DNA from: Nocardiopsis sp. CC223A | Lineage (GTDB): Bacteria; Actinomycetota; Actinomycetes; Streptosporangiales; Streptosporangiaceae | Assembly: GCF_030766825.1 (NCBI RefSeq) | Contig: NZ_JASFDV010000057.1 | Span: 1 to 47,104, forward strand | DNA: 47,104 nt | Direction of reading: 5' to 3' | Shown: positions 16,743-25,570 of the stretch, one piece after another | Numbering within the stretch: the stretch's first letter is position 1 | How the letters are laid out: each line of letters starts with the position of its first letter | The notes under the pieces: generated by a model | Database searches by the model: none | What the model was told of the DNA's origin: nothing | What the model saw: the letters and a program-made list of their open reading frames with translations, nothing else | Position numbers and translations under genes: made by a program

Positions 16743-18148
16743 CGTCGGATCACCTGGGTCGCACCCTCGTCCTGGATCGCCTGCGGTGCCGGCCGTCGCG
16801 CGTTGTCGCTGATGCGCAGCAGGATGCCCATCATGATCCAGCTGGTCAGCAGCGCGGTGCCGCCGGCGGACATGAACGGTGTGGTCGAACCGGTCAACGG
16901 GATGACCCGGGAGACCCCGCCGAGCACGATGAAGGTCTGGTACACCAGCACGAACGCCATACCGCTGGCCAGCAGCTTGTTGAACGTTCCGGTGGACGCC
17001 AGGGCCACTCGCATACCGCGCTCCACCAGCAGGAACAGGACCATGAGCACGGCCAGCAGGCCGGTCACGCCCAGCTCCTCACCGATGGAGGCGAGGATGA
17101 AGTCGCTGTCGGCGGCGAAGATGTCGGTGGGCCTGCCGCCGCCCAGGCCGGTGCCGAACAGGCCGCCGTAGGCCATGCCCACGATGCCCTGCACGAGCTG
17201 CTGGCTGCCGCCGACCGCCTCGTAGACCTCCTGGTCGAAGGCGTTGATCCAGATGTTCACACGGGCGCGGACGTGCCAGAACAGGAAGTAGGCGACGGTC
17301 GCGCCGGCCCCGAACAGCACCAGGCCCAGGGTCACCCACGAGGAGCGCTGGGTGGCGACGTACAGCATCGCCAGGAACGTGCCGAAGAGCAGCAGCGAGG
17401 TGCCCAGGTCGCGCAGGACGACCAGCATGCCGATGGCGACCAGCCAGCCGACCAGGATCGGCGCCAGGTCGCGGGCGCGCGGCAGTTCGATGAGGGTGAA
17501 CCGGCCGACCTTGAGCGGCTTGCCCACGATCTGGAGCACCTGGCGCTTGCTCATCAGGTACGAGGCCAGGAAGATGACCAGCGCGATCTTGGCGAACTCC
17601 GACGGCTGGAACGTGATCGGGCCGATCTTGATCCACAGCCGGGCGCCGTACACCTCGTGGCCGATGACCGGCAGGGCCGGCAGGGCCAGCAGGACCAGCG
17701 CGATCAGGGCGCTGATGTAGGTGTAGCGCTGAAGGATCCGGGGGTCCTTCAGGAAGATGATGATGAGGAAGCAGAAGATCAGGCCCAGGGCCGTCCAGAC
17801 CAGCTGCATGCCCACGCCGGCGCTCTCGATGTTCTCGCTCTCGACCGCGTTGAGCCGCCAGATCATGGCGACGCCGATGCCGTTGAGGAACAGTGCGCAG
17901 GGCAGGATGAGCGGGTCGGCGTAGGGGGCCACGAACCGCATCGCCGCGTGGGCGGCGACGGCGAGGGCGCCGAACGTCAGGCCGACGGTCCAGGTCGCGG
18001 CCGGGACCCGGCCGCTGAGGTTGAGGCCGGCGATCGCGATGCCCAGCATCGTGATGACGACGGCCACCACGATGAGGACCAGCTCTGCGTTGCGCCGTTT
18101 GACGGGGGGGAGTGCGGTGGGGGCCTCGGGCGTCGACGTGTCACTCAC
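16739..18148 (-). CDS. rodA: RodA/FtsW-family peptidoglycan glycosyltransferase
   Basis: A 469-residue SEDS protein with about 11-12 membrane segments. Family features include SEFAKIALVIFLASYL, RDLGTSLLLFGTFLAMLYV (with the catalytic-region Asp), and a conserved GLGGGRPTDIFAADSDFILA loop followed by GEELGV. It polymerises lipid II and pairs with the class B PBP encoded next. GTG at 18148 lies six bases after the pstP stop, and its own stop overlaps the pbpA ATG by four bases. The position between pstP and pbpA identifies it as the RodA of this cluster rather than FtsW of the dcw cluster. Confidence 0.96.
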   Translation of the reverse strand: MSDTSTPEAPTALPPVKRRNAELVLIVVAVVITMLGIAIAGLNLSGRVPAATWTVGLTFGALAVAAHAAMRFVAPYADPLILPCALFLNGIGVAMIWRLNAVESENIESAGVGMQLVWTALGLIFCFLIIIFLKDPRILQRYTYISALIALVLLALPALPVIGHEVYGARLWIKIGPITFQPSEFAKIALVIFLASYLMSKRQVLQIVGKPLKVGRFTLIELPRARDLAPILVGWLVAIGMLVVLRDLGTSLLLFGTFLAMLYVATQRSSWVTLGLVLFGAGATVAYFLFWHVRARVNIWINAFDQEVYEAVGGSQQLVQGIVGMAYGGLFGTGLGGGRPTDIFAADSDFILASIGEELGVTGLLAVLMVLFLLVERGMRVALASTGTFNKLLASGMAFVLVYQTFIVLGGVSRVIPLTGSTTPFMSAGGTALLTSWIMMGILLRISDNARRPAPQAIQDEGATQVIRR

Positions 18149-18154
18149 CTGGCC

Positions 18155-19549
18155 TCACCCGCTTCCTTCCTCGGTCTCCGTGCCCTGCTCGCCCTCGGGG
18201 GCGGTGCTCTCGCGGAGTGCCTCCACCCGCTGCTGCGCGTCCTGGAGGTCGGAGGCCGGGATGTTGTTCTCGATGGACCGCTGCTCGGCCTCGGACAGCG
18301 ACTCCAGGGCGAGCCCGGAGTCCTCGACCTGCTCGGACAGGTTGAACCCGGCGATGTCGGTGTCGATGCCGCGGTAGATCGCGACGTTCTGCCCCGACTC
18401 GGACGGGGCGATGAAGTACTGGGAGTCGACGTACTGGCGCCCGAAGTAGTAGCCCGCACCGCCGATGATGCCGACGACGACCAGGAAGCCGACGATCATC
18501 GGCCACCAGCGGCGGGTCTGCTGCTCGGGCTCGTTGCGGCCGCCGCGCGGGCGGCGCGGGGCCGGGGGCTCCTCGTACTCGCCGTAGGGCTGCTCCTCGT
18601 AGGGCGCGCCGTAGGCGCCCCCCGCCGGGGGGCCGTTCGGCGCCGGGGCGCCGGCGTAGGCCGGATCGTCGACGACCGGGTCCATCTCGGCGGTGTCGCC
18701 GCCGTTGGAGCGCAGTTCCTGGGCGCGTCTGGCCGGGCTGTCCTGCCCCTGCTCCATCATGTCCCGGCGCTGGTCGGCGGCACCGACCACCTGGGCGGCG
18801 CGGGTGGGGCCCTCGCGGTCGGCGTCGGTCTCGATCACGTCGGCGATGACCGCGGTGATGTTGTCCGGGCCACCGCCGCGGATGGCCAGGTCGATGAGCT
18901 TCTTGGCGGCCGAACGCAGGTCGGGTTCGGTGGCCAGGGTCTCGTGGATGGTCTTCTTGCTGACCACACCGGACAGGCCGTCGGAGCACAGCAGGTAGCG
19001 GTCGCCGACCTTGGCCTCGCTGATGGAGATGTCGGGGTCGACCGGGCTCTTGCCGTCGAGGGCGCGCAGGATCAGGGACCGCTGCGGGTGGGTCGCGACC
19101 TCCTCCTCGGTGATCTTGCCCTCGTCGACGAGGGTCTGCACCAGGGTGTGGTCGTGGGTGATCTGCTCGAAGCGCGAGCCGCGCAGCAGGTAGGCGCGGG
19201 AGTCGCCGATGTGGATGAGGGCGACCCGGGGACCCGACCACAGCATGGCGGTCAGGGTGGTGCCCATGTTCTCCAGCCGGGGCTCCTCCATGATCCTCCG
19301 GGACAGGGAGGCGTTGGCCTGTTCGACGGCCTGCTGGAGGGCCTCGGCCATCTGGTCGGCGGGGTGGTCCTCGGCGTCGAGGCGACTGATCGAGGAGATC
19401 GCGATGGAACTGGCGACCTCGCCGCCGGCGTAGCCGCCCATACCGTCCGCCACTGCGAGCAGGTGCTGGCCGGCGTAGCCGGAGTCTTCGTTGCCTTCGC
19501 GGAGGCATCCTACGTCGGAGTACGCCGCGTATCGGAGAGCGATTGTCAT
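18155..19549 (-). CDS. pstP: PP2C-type Ser/Thr phosphatase PstP
   Basis: A 464-residue membrane phosphatase that reverses PknA/PknB phosphorylation. The PP2C domain at ~5-235 has the metal ligands in GNEDSGY and DGMGG (35-39), GDSRAYLLR, SDGLSGVV and GGPDNITAVI. A Pro/Gly/acidic linker with clusters of YGAPYEEQPYGEYEE leads to one membrane helix (~347-367) and an outer domain of ~95 residues. Its ATG overlaps the fhaB stop by four bases, and rodA follows after six bases, so these genes form one operon. Confidence 0.96.
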   Translation of the reverse strand: MTIALRYAAYSDVGCLREGNEDSGYAGQHLLAVADGMGGYAGGEVASSIAISSISRLDAEDHPADQMAEALQQAVEQANASLSRRIMEEPRLENMGTTLTAMLWSGPRVALIHIGDSRAYLLRGSRFEQITHDHTLVQTLVDEGKITEEEVATHPQRSLILRALDGKSPVDPDISISEAKVGDRYLLCSDGLSGVVSKKTIHETLATEPDLRSAAKKLIDLAIRGGGPDNITAVIADVIETDADREGPTRAAQVVGAADQRRDMMEQGQDSPARRAQELRSNGGDTAEMDPVVDDPAYAGAPAPNGPPAGGAYGAPYEEQPYGEYEEPPAPRRPRGGRNEPEQQTRRWWPMIVGFLVVVGIIGGAGYYFGRQYVDSQYFIAPSESGQNVAIYRGIDTDIAGFNLSEQVEDSGLALESLSEAEQRSIENNIPASDLQDAQQRVEALRESTAPEGEQGTETEEGSG

Positions 19550-20055
19550 TTGCGCAGTTCCAGGACGGTCTTGCCGATACGGATGGGCTGACCCACCGTG
19601 ATGGGCTGGGGGCGGTTCAGCTTCTGTTGGCCGAGGTAGGTGCCGTTGGTCGAATTGAGATCCTCGACGAACCAGCGGCCGTTGTCGGAGTAGACGCGCG
19701 CGTGGCGGCCCGACGCGTAGTCATCGGTGATGACGAGCGTCGAGTCGGGTGCGCGGCCGATGAGGATGGGCTGGGACGCGAGCGGGACGGTGGTGCCCGT
19801 CAGCGGTCCCTGGGTGACGGCGAGGACGGACGGCTCGTTCCGGCGCGGGCGCTGGGCACGGGCGGGTGCGGCTCCGGAGTGCGAAGGGGCGCCGCCGCGC
19901 GTCTCCTGCCGGGCGGCGGGGCGCGGCTTCTTCTTCGGCTTGCGCTTGGAAGGGCCGAAGAGGTCGGTGCGGACCACACCGATCGCCATGAGGATGAACA
20001 GCCAAAGCACCGCGAGGTACGCGATCTTGATCAGTATGAGGGTCAAGTTGGACAT
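19546..20055 (-). CDS. fhaB: FHA-domain protein FhaB
   Basis: A 169-residue protein with an N-terminal membrane segment (LTLILIKIAYLAVLWLFILMAIGVV), a Lys/Arg/Pro-rich linker, and a C-terminal FHA domain (LIGRAPDSTLVITDDYASGRHARV, then EDLNSTNGTYL). The GR, S/GRH and STNGT motifs that bind phosphothreonine are intact. In mycobacteria, FhaB (FipA) connects PknA-phosphorylated division proteins. ATG at 20055 was chosen because it begins right before the membrane segment; a frame extending to 20115 adds unconserved residues. The stop overlaps the pstP start. Confidence 0.94.
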   Translation of the reverse strand: MSNLTLILIKIAYLAVLWLFILMAIGVVRTDLFGPSKRKPKKKPRPAARQETRGGAPSHSGAAPARAQRPRRNEPSVLAVTQGPLTGTTVPLASQPILIGRAPDSTLVITDDYASGRHARVYSDNGRWFVEDLNSTNGTYLGQQKLNRPQPITVGQPIRIGKTVLELRK

Positions 20056-20355
20056 CGAACTGCTCTTCAGCCCCTGTCGTGCTCCGGCCGGGGTGGCGGT
20101 CATCGGCGCCGCCACCGTGTCTTCCCCACCTTCGTTCCGGTGAGTTGAGGTCGCTGGTCCACAGCCCCTCGGGCCGCGGCCATTGTGCCCGATCGGTCGG
20201 GTCTTCGCGGAGACTACCTTCCCGGCCGGATATCCGACAGCAGGTCCGAATGGACCCGACCTCGGACTTGACCTTTGTGACGCCGACGCGACGGTGTTGG
20301 TTGCGTCCGGATCGCGCCGGCCGGTCGGAACCCTCGGCTGTTGCCGGACTCCGGG
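20056..20355 (-). promoter_or_regulatory. fhaA-fhaB intergenic region, possible internal promoter
   Basis: 300 bases without a gene between fhaA and fhaB, while every later junction in the cluster is tight or overlapping. A TAGTCT hexamer (minus strand, near 20210) could be a -10 element for an internal promoter serving fhaB to pknB. No clear -35 was found. No strong terminator is visible. Confidence 0.4.
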
Positions 20356-21120
20356 TCAGTCGCGGCGGAAGGTCATGGTGGTGCGGCCGAGGCTGATCCG
20401 CGTACCGTCCACCAGGCGGGCCTGGCGTACCTGCTGGCCGTTGACGAAGGTCCCGTTGGTGGAACCCTTGTCGACCAGGATGGCCTCGTCGCCGTCCAGG
20501 CGGATCTCCACGTGGTGGCGCGAGACGCCGTTGTCGACCAGGCGCAGGTCGCAGTCGGTGCCGCGGCCCAGGAGCGTGACCGGCGTGGTCAGCTCGAAGG
20601 ACTGCTGCATCCCGTGGCTGGCGATGCTGCCCTCGGCGGTGGCACCGCCGGGGGAGATCAGCAGGCGGGGGCGGCCGGCCTGGCGCTGCGCGCCGGGCGC
20701 CGGGTCGCCCACCGGGGTGCGGACCTCGCCCTCCTTGCTCACCATCGTCCCGCGGACCACACCGGAGCGGATGCGGAAGCGGCCGGTCTTGAGGCCCTCG
20801 TCGGACCTGAAGTGGACCCGGACCGGGCCGACGAAGGAGTAACCCTGTTCGGTCGCGTAGTCGCGGGCGAGCTTGGACAGCTCCTGTCCCAGGCTGTCCG
20901 CGTAGACCTCCAGGCGCTCCTTGTCACTGGCCGCCAGCTCGACGATGAAGTCGTTGGGGACCAGGGTCCGGCCCTGGGCGACGATCGCCGCGCGCTCGTC
21001 CATCTCCCGCTGGACCGCACTCGCCACCTCGACCGGTTGCAACTCGGACTTGAAGGCCATCGCGAAGGTACCTTCGATCATGCCCTCAAGCCTGCGCTCG
21101 AAGCGTTGGAGCACTCCCAC
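20356..21120 (-). CDS. fhaA: DUF3662/FHA-domain protein FhaA
   Basis: A 254-residue cytosolic protein. The N-terminal DUF3662 domain (~1-120) begins MGVLQRFERRLEGMIEGTFAMAFKS-like and includes VPNDFIVELAASDKERLE. The C-terminal FHA domain (~170-250) has LLGRGTDCDLRLVDNGVSRHHVEIRL and KGSTNGTFVNG, with phosphothreonine-binding residues intact. In mycobacteria FhaA binds phosphorylated MviN pseudokinase and regulates peptidoglycan synthesis. The linker is short here, making the protein about half the length of Mtb FhaA (~527 residues). First gene of the cluster, divergent from tRNA-Leu. Confidence 0.95.
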   Translation of the reverse strand: MGVLQRFERRLEGMIEGTFAMAFKSELQPVEVASAVQREMDERAAIVAQGRTLVPNDFIVELAASDKERLEVYADSLGQELSKLARDYATEQGYSFVGPVRVHFRSDEGLKTGRFRIRSGVVRGTMVSKEGEVRTPVGDPAPGAQRQAGRPRLLISPGGATAEGSIASHGMQQSFELTTPVTLLGRGTDCDLRLVDNGVSRHHVEIRLDGDEAILVDKGSTNGTFVNGQQVRQARLVDGTRISLGRTTMTFRRD

Positions 21121-21351
21121 GAGCTACCTCCCTTTGTACTCCACATCCGTATGTGTAGACGATCGTAACCGGGCGATGGTGCCCCTGGTTTCATACGTAC
21201 CCCCGCAAGAGGGGCGGTCGGGGCTCCGGAGGAGGCCCCGGGAAACGATGTGCGACCCGCGCTCGGAGCGTGCTAGCCTTATCCATGTCGCCAGGGGGAA
21301 ACGGACGAAAAGCCCGGATCACCTGGCAACATAACTGAATGCATGTCACTC

Positions 21352-21434
21352 GGGCGGGTGGCGGAACGGTAGACGCGCACGGTTCAGGTCCGTGTGTCCG
21401 AAAGGATGTGAGGGTTCAAATCCCTCCTCGCCCA
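21352..21434 (+). tRNA. tRNA-Leu (anticodon CAG)
   Basis: A class II tRNA with a variable arm. The acceptor stem GGGCGGG pairs with CTCGCCC (one G-T wobble). The anticodon stem CACGG/CCGTG encloses TTCAGGT with anticodon CAG. The variable arm runs through TGTCCGAAAGGATG, and the T arm is GAGGGTTCAAATCCCTC. The discriminator is A. It occupies the leuT position next to fhaA known from mycobacteria. Confidence 0.96.
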
Positions 21435-21440
21435 CAAGAT

Positions 21441-21480
21441 ACCCGGTGGAGATCGTAAGTCGATCGTCACCGGGTTTTTT
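21441..21480 (+). terminator. Terminator of tRNA-Leu
   Basis: A long stem (ACCCGGTG with CACCGGGT, plus an inner GATCG/CGATC pairing) ends in six T residues. Confidence 0.9.
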
Positions 21481-21488
21481 CGTTGCCC

Positions 21489-21555
21489 CGCCCCGGCGTT
21501 GCGCGGAGCGCCGGGGCGGTCCGCTCCGGGGCCCGTGGCCGGGAGCGGCCACGGG
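21489..21555 (-). terminator. Two GC hairpins at the 3' side of the GH3 gene
   Basis: CCCCGGCG / CGCCGGGG and CCCGTGGCC / GGCCACGGG (21532-21540 with 21547-21555) lie downstream of the minus-strand GH3 stop. They probably end that transcript before tRNA-Leu. Confidence 0.5.
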
Positions 21556-21599
21556 CGCGCCGGACGCCCCCTCCCCCTCTTCGCCTGTCGCGGACCCCC

Positions 21600-23981
21600 T
21601 CAGCGGTCCGGGCCGCCGTGCGCCGCGACCTCCTCGTCCACCGGGTCCAGCCGTACCGTGGCGGTGAGGTGACGGGTGTGGTCGACGGTGCGGGCGGGGC
21701 CGGTCAGGTCCACCGCGAAGACGTGGCGGAGGTCCTCGGCGGAGGCCGCCAGTGACAGCTCCAGCCGACCCGGGTCGACGACACGCGCCCCGTCCGGGCC
21801 GGTGTAGGACGACTGGTCGGCGTGCACGGTGAAGTCGACGGCGCGCGCCTCCCCCGGTTGCAGGTCGATCCGCGCGTACCCCACCAGCCGCCGCACCGGC
21901 AGCGCCACCCGGGCCACCGGGTCGTGCAGGTACACCTGGACCACCTCGGTCCCGGGCAGGTGTCCGGTGTTGCGGACGGTGCAGCCCACGGTCACCTCGC
22001 CGTCGGTGGGGACGGACACCGGTGCGCCGTCGCGGGGGCGGCCGCCGATCCACGGGTCCTCCCAGGAGAAGGACGTGTAGGACAGGCCGTGCCCGAAGGG
22101 GTGGCGCGGGGTGGGGTCGACCGAGCTGACCTCGCTGCGCCGGGCCAGGGGCGCGCCCAGGTAGGTGGCGGGCTGGCCGCCGGGGGTGCGCGGGACGGAG
22201 AGGGGCAGCCGTCCCCCCGGGCCGATCCGGCCGGACAGCACCCCGGCGATGGCGGAGGCGCCCTCCTCTCCGGGCATGAACGCCTGCACGACCGCCGCCG
22301 AGGCGTCGGCGACCGCGCCCAGGGCGTAGGGGCGGCCGGTGACCAGGACGGCGACGACGGGGGTGCCGGTGTCGACCAGTGCCTCCCACAGCTCCTGTTG
22401 GACCCCGGGCAGCCGCAGGTCCTCGGCGTCGCAGCCCTCGCCGGAGGTGCCGCGGCCGAACAGGTCGGAGCGGTCGCCGAGCACCACAACGCACACGTCG
22501 GCCTCCCGGGCCGCCGCCAGGGCGGAGCCGAACCCGTCGGTCTCCGGTCCGTCCACGGAGCACCCGCGCGCGTGGGCGATCCGGGTGTCGGGCAGCTCGC
22601 CGCGCAGCGCCTCGTACACGGTGGGGACGCGCACCCCCAGCGGGGTCCCGGGGTGGTTGCGGCCCACATGCGCCGGGAAGGTGTAGCAGCCGAACATGGC
22701 GTCGGGCGTGTCGGCGAGCGGTCCGACCAGGGCCAGCGTGCGCGGGGAGGCCAGCGGCAGGGTCCCGCGCGGGTTGTCGAGCAGGACGATGGAGCGCTCG
22801 GCCAGGGTGCGGGCCAGGGCGCGGTGCTCCGCGGGGTCGAGGTCGACGGGGGAGCCGTCGGGGTCGGGCGACCAGCCGGGGTCCAGCATGCCCAGGGAGC
22901 ACTTGTGCAGTAGGACGCGGCGGGCGGAGCGGTCGACCAGCGCCTCGTCGAGTTCCCCGGAGCGGACCAGGGCGGTGAGGCGGTCGCCGTAGCAGTGCGG
23001 GTCGGGCAGTTCGACGTCGATGCCGGACTCCAGGGCCAGGGCGCCCGCGCGTGCGGGGTCCTCGGCGACCCGGTGCACGGTGTTCAGGAAGGTGACGGCG
23101 AAGTAGTCGGAGACGAGGGTGCCGTCGAAACCCCAGCGGTCGCGCAGCAGCCCGGTGAGCAGCCGGCCGTCGGCGGCGGCCGGAAGCCCGTCGTTGTCGT
23201 TGTAGGCGTTCATGACGGACCGGGCGCCCGCGCGCACGGCCGCTTCGAACGGGGGCAGGACGACGTCGGCGAGCTCGCGGGGGCCGACGGACACCGGGGC
23301 GTGGTTGCGGCCGGCCCGGGAGGCGGAGTACCCGGCGAAGTGCTTCAGGGTGGCGATGACCCCGGCCGACTGGAGCCCGCGCACGTAGGCGGAGCCGATG
23401 GTGGCCACCAGGTAGGGGTCCTCGCCGATGGTCTCCTCGACGCGGCCCCAGCGCAGGTCGCGGGCGACGTCCAGGACGGGGGCGAGTCCCTGGTGGACGC
23501 CGAGCAGACGCATGCTCTCGCCGATGCCCGCGGCCATGCTTTCGACGAGGTCGGGGTCGAAGGCGGCGCCCCAGGCCGGCGGGACCGGATGGATGGTGGC
23601 CTGCCAGGCGGCCAGGCCGGTCAGGCACTCCTCGTGGGCGATGGCCGGGATGCCGAACCGGTTGGCGGCCATGACCTCGCGCTGGCTGCGGGCCAGGGAG
23701 GCGCGGCCCGCGACCGGGTCCACCGGGAGGGTTCCGAAGGGGCGGGTGAGCTGGCCCAGGCCGTTCTCGATGACCTTCTCCCAGGCGAGGGGCTCGCGGG
23801 AGGCGTCGTGCTGGTGGGGTGCGACCGGGGCGCCGGAGGCGTCGGCGCTCACCCAGACACCGTTGAGCTGGGCGGTCTTCTCCTCCAGGGTCATGGCGGC
23901 GAGCAGGTGGTCCACCCGCTCGCCGTCGGGCAGGGAGGTGTCCCGCCAGGCACCGTCCAGGGGTTCGGGGGGTGGGGTCAT
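21600..23981 (-). CDS. GH3 family beta-glycosidase
   Basis: A 793-residue glycoside hydrolase of family 3, retaining mechanism. The (alpha/beta)8 domain has AIAHEECLTG, KHFAGYSASRAGRNHAP and LVSDYFAV, where D292 is the expected catalytic nucleophile. The second alpha/beta domain follows from ~400, then a fibronectin III-like C-terminal domain (GTEVVQVYLHDPVARVALP and VRRLVGYARIDLQPGE). No signal peptide, so it acts on imported oligosaccharides in the cytosol. Beta-glucosidase and beta-xylosidase are both possible. ATG at 23981 has GGAAAGGG upstream. A palindromic operator candidate lies 27-42 bp upstream, typical of sugar-responsive LacI-family control. Confidence 0.92.
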   Translation of the reverse strand: MTPPPEPLDGAWRDTSLPDGERVDHLLAAMTLEEKTAQLNGVWVSADASGAPVAPHQHDASREPLAWEKVIENGLGQLTRPFGTLPVDPVAGRASLARSQREVMAANRFGIPAIAHEECLTGLAAWQATIHPVPPAWGAAFDPDLVESMAAGIGESMRLLGVHQGLAPVLDVARDLRWGRVEETIGEDPYLVATIGSAYVRGLQSAGVIATLKHFAGYSASRAGRNHAPVSVGPRELADVVLPPFEAAVRAGARSVMNAYNDNDGLPAAADGRLLTGLLRDRWGFDGTLVSDYFAVTFLNTVHRVAEDPARAGALALESGIDVELPDPHCYGDRLTALVRSGELDEALVDRSARRVLLHKCSLGMLDPGWSPDPDGSPVDLDPAEHRALARTLAERSIVLLDNPRGTLPLASPRTLALVGPLADTPDAMFGCYTFPAHVGRNHPGTPLGVRVPTVYEALRGELPDTRIAHARGCSVDGPETDGFGSALAAAREADVCVVVLGDRSDLFGRGTSGEGCDAEDLRLPGVQQELWEALVDTGTPVVAVLVTGRPYALGAVADASAAVVQAFMPGEEGASAIAGVLSGRIGPGGRLPLSVPRTPGGQPATYLGAPLARRSEVSSVDPTPRHPFGHGLSYTSFSWEDPWIGGRPRDGAPVSVPTDGEVTVGCTVRNTGHLPGTEVVQVYLHDPVARVALPVRRLVGYARIDLQPGEARAVDFTVHADQSSYTGPDGARVVDPGRLELSLAASAEDLRHVFAVDLTGPARTVDHTRHLTATVRLDPVDEEVAAHGGPDR

Positions 23982-24007
23982 CGGGAGGTGCCCTTTCCGT
24001 GGTTCAG

Positions 24008-24023
24008 AAACTTTCGGAAGTTT
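24008..24023 (-). promoter_or_regulatory. Palindromic operator candidate of the GH3 gene
   Basis: AAACTTTCGGAAGTTT is a perfect 6-4-6 palindrome. On the gene strand it reads within CTTCCGAAAGTTTC, resembling the CGAAAGTTTCG-type boxes of LacI-family regulators of xylan and glucan genes in actinomycetes. No regulator gene is adjacent. Confidence 0.55.
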
Positions 24024-24251
24024 TATCGAAACCAATGGAACGAGAATGTACGTTCGGCGGGCAGTCGGGTCAAGGAGAGCAGTGAGGTGAATCACGGGAG
24101 GGTCGTCGGCCTGGCGAAAAATACCTGTTCATCACGGTATGTAGGCGATGCTCCCCTGAATGATGGCCGGAAGGGGGTCCGAAAATTTCGAGGACGCGTG
24201 GTGGCGGGGGCGCTCACCCGCCTCGAACCGGACGGATGACACACTGCGTGC

Positions 24252-24866
24252 GTGGGAATCACCGAACGCCTTCACGAGATCGGGCGGCCGATGGTCGCCG
24301 AACAGCTCGCGCACCCGACCGTCGCCGGCATCGCCCGCGGCGACCTCGACGACCGCGCCTTCCGCTACTGGCTGGAGCAGGACCACCTCTACCTGCTCGA
24401 CTACGCACGCGCCTTCTCCCGGCTGGCCTGGCAGGCGCCCGACGACCACCTCGCCGACCTGGTGGGCATCGCGCACAGCACCCTCAACGAGGAGCTGGAG
24501 CTGCACCGCTCCCTGTCCGGGGAGTTCGGCGCCGACCTCACCACCCGCGACAAGGGTCCGGCCTGCGCCGCCTACACCGCGTGGATCATCGACGCCGCGG
24601 CCGATTACCGCGACGGCCTGGCCGCCGTCTACCCCTGCATGTGGGGCTACAACCGGCTGGGCATCGCACTGGCCCGGAACCGGCCGACCGAACCCCGCTA
24701 CCGCCGCTGGGTGGACACCTACGCCGACCCCGGGTTCACCGAGCTGACCGAGCGGTACGGGCGGATGCTGGAGGAGGCCGACCCCGACCCCGAGCGCGCC
24801 GAGCGCTTCTTCCGCGAGGGCATGCGCCACGAGCTCGCCTTCTGGGACACCCCGTACACGGGCTGA
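24252..24866 (+). CDS. TenA-family protein (thiaminase II-like)
   Basis: A 204-residue all-helical TenA protein. The thiaminase II residues appear conserved: D44 in YWLEQDHLYL, C129 in YPCMWGYNRLG and E194 in MRHELAFWD. TenA hydrolyses aminopyrimidine thiamin breakdown products for salvage. No thiamin gene or riboswitch is nearby, so a different amine substrate is possible. GTG at 24252 was chosen as the first codon of the conserved N-terminus; a CACACT hexamer ends six bases before it and may be a leaderless -10. It is divergent from the GH3 gene and converges with the SSI lipoprotein gene. Confidence 0.88.
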   Translation: MGITERLHEIGRPMVAEQLAHPTVAGIARGDLDDRAFRYWLEQDHLYLLDYARAFSRLAWQAPDDHLADLVGIAHSTLNEELELHRSLSGEFGADLTTRDKGPACAAYTAWIIDAAADYRDGLAAVYPCMWGYNRLGIALARNRPTEPRYRRWVDTYADPGFTELTERYGRMLEEADPDPERAERFFREGMRHELAFWDTPYTG

Positions 24867-24887
24867 GTCCGCCCCCTTGCCGACGAA

Positions 24888-24916
24888 GGGGGTGCGGGCC
24901 GACGGCCCGCACCCCC
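24888..24916. terminator. Bidirectional terminator between tenA-like and lipoprotein genes
   Basis: A 13-bp perfect stem (GGGGGTGCGGGCC with its complement) and GAC loop in a convergent gap. Confidence 0.8.
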
Positions 24917-24930
24917 GCGAGGTCGCCCGG

Positions 24931-25500
24931 TCAGGGGTCGATGACGGACTCGACGGCGGCGAAGCGGTCGATCTCGCAGCCGTTGCGCTTGTTGAACTCG
25001 GTGTCGATCTCGGTGTCGCCGATGTGGCCGGTCACCCGGACCACCTCGGGGCCGCCGATCTGCATCGTGCACATCATGTCGGTGGTGTCGAGCAGGAACG
25101 GGTCGGTCCCCACCTCCTCGATCTCCGTGCAAGCGGCCTCCGGGGCGGGGTGGTCACCGCCCTCGGGGGCGCAGCTGAGCGTCCACACCCCTTCCTCGAA
25201 ACCGGATTCGGGGGAGAGGCCGCCCTCGTCGCTGAGAGAGCGTTCAATGGTCAGTTCCGTGGTGGAGTCGCCGTCGGGCGCCTCCTGGGGGGATTCGGTA
25301 CCCTCCTCCTCCGCGGAGGGGGCATCCTGGTCGGGGGCGGAGGGACTGGATTCGGATCCGGGCGCCGGGGCACCCACCTCGGTGGGCTCGTTGCCACAGG
25401 CCGTAAGGAGCAGGCCGAGGGCCGCGAGCGCGGCGAGGCGGGTCGGCAGGGCCGTCGCGATGGTGTGCTGAGCCATGACGCTTGGACGCCGCCGCGTCAC
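24931..25500 (-). CDS. Lipoprotein with subtilisin-inhibitor-like (SSI) domain
   Basis: A 189-residue secreted lipoprotein. A basic start (TRRR), a hydrophobic core and the lipobox LTAC (C35) direct lipid anchoring on the outer membrane face. Residues ~40-95 are a Pro/Ser/Glu-rich linker. The C-terminal ~90 residues match the SSI pattern: WTLSCAPEGGDHPAPEAAC, a middle MMCTMQIGGPEVVRVTGHI, and EFNKRNGCEIDR. SSI proteins of streptomycetes are soluble, tight inhibitors of subtilisin-like proteases; here the domain is membrane-tethered. Whether a reactive P1 site remains cannot be judged. GTG at 25500 has GGAGGAGGG at ideal spacing; ATG at 25476 is an alternative. Divergent from the rhodanese gene. 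Confidence 0.8.
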   Translation of the reverse strand: MTRRRPSVMAQHTIATALPTRLAALAALGLLLTACGNEPTEVGAPAPGSESSPSAPDQDAPSAEEEGTESPQEAPDGDSTTELTIERSLSDEGGLSPESGFEEGVWTLSCAPEGGDHPAPEAACTEIEEVGTDPFLLDTTDMMCTMQIGGPEVVRVTGHIGDTEIDTEFNKRNGCEIDRFAAVESVIDP

Positions 25501-25570
25501 ACACGGTTCCCTCCTCCCGGGGAAAATCTCCGGAGGATTCCGGAGGAAACAGATCTGATGGGGGTCATGG

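Noticed and set aside
17273..19591. A 772-codon plus-strand frame opposite rodA and pstP
   Set aside because: It is antisense to two conserved genes and reads as a low-complexity Gly/Asp/Arg shadow.
20056..20355. A small gene between fhaA and fhaB
   Set aside because: Available frames lack ribosome binding sites and family resemblance.
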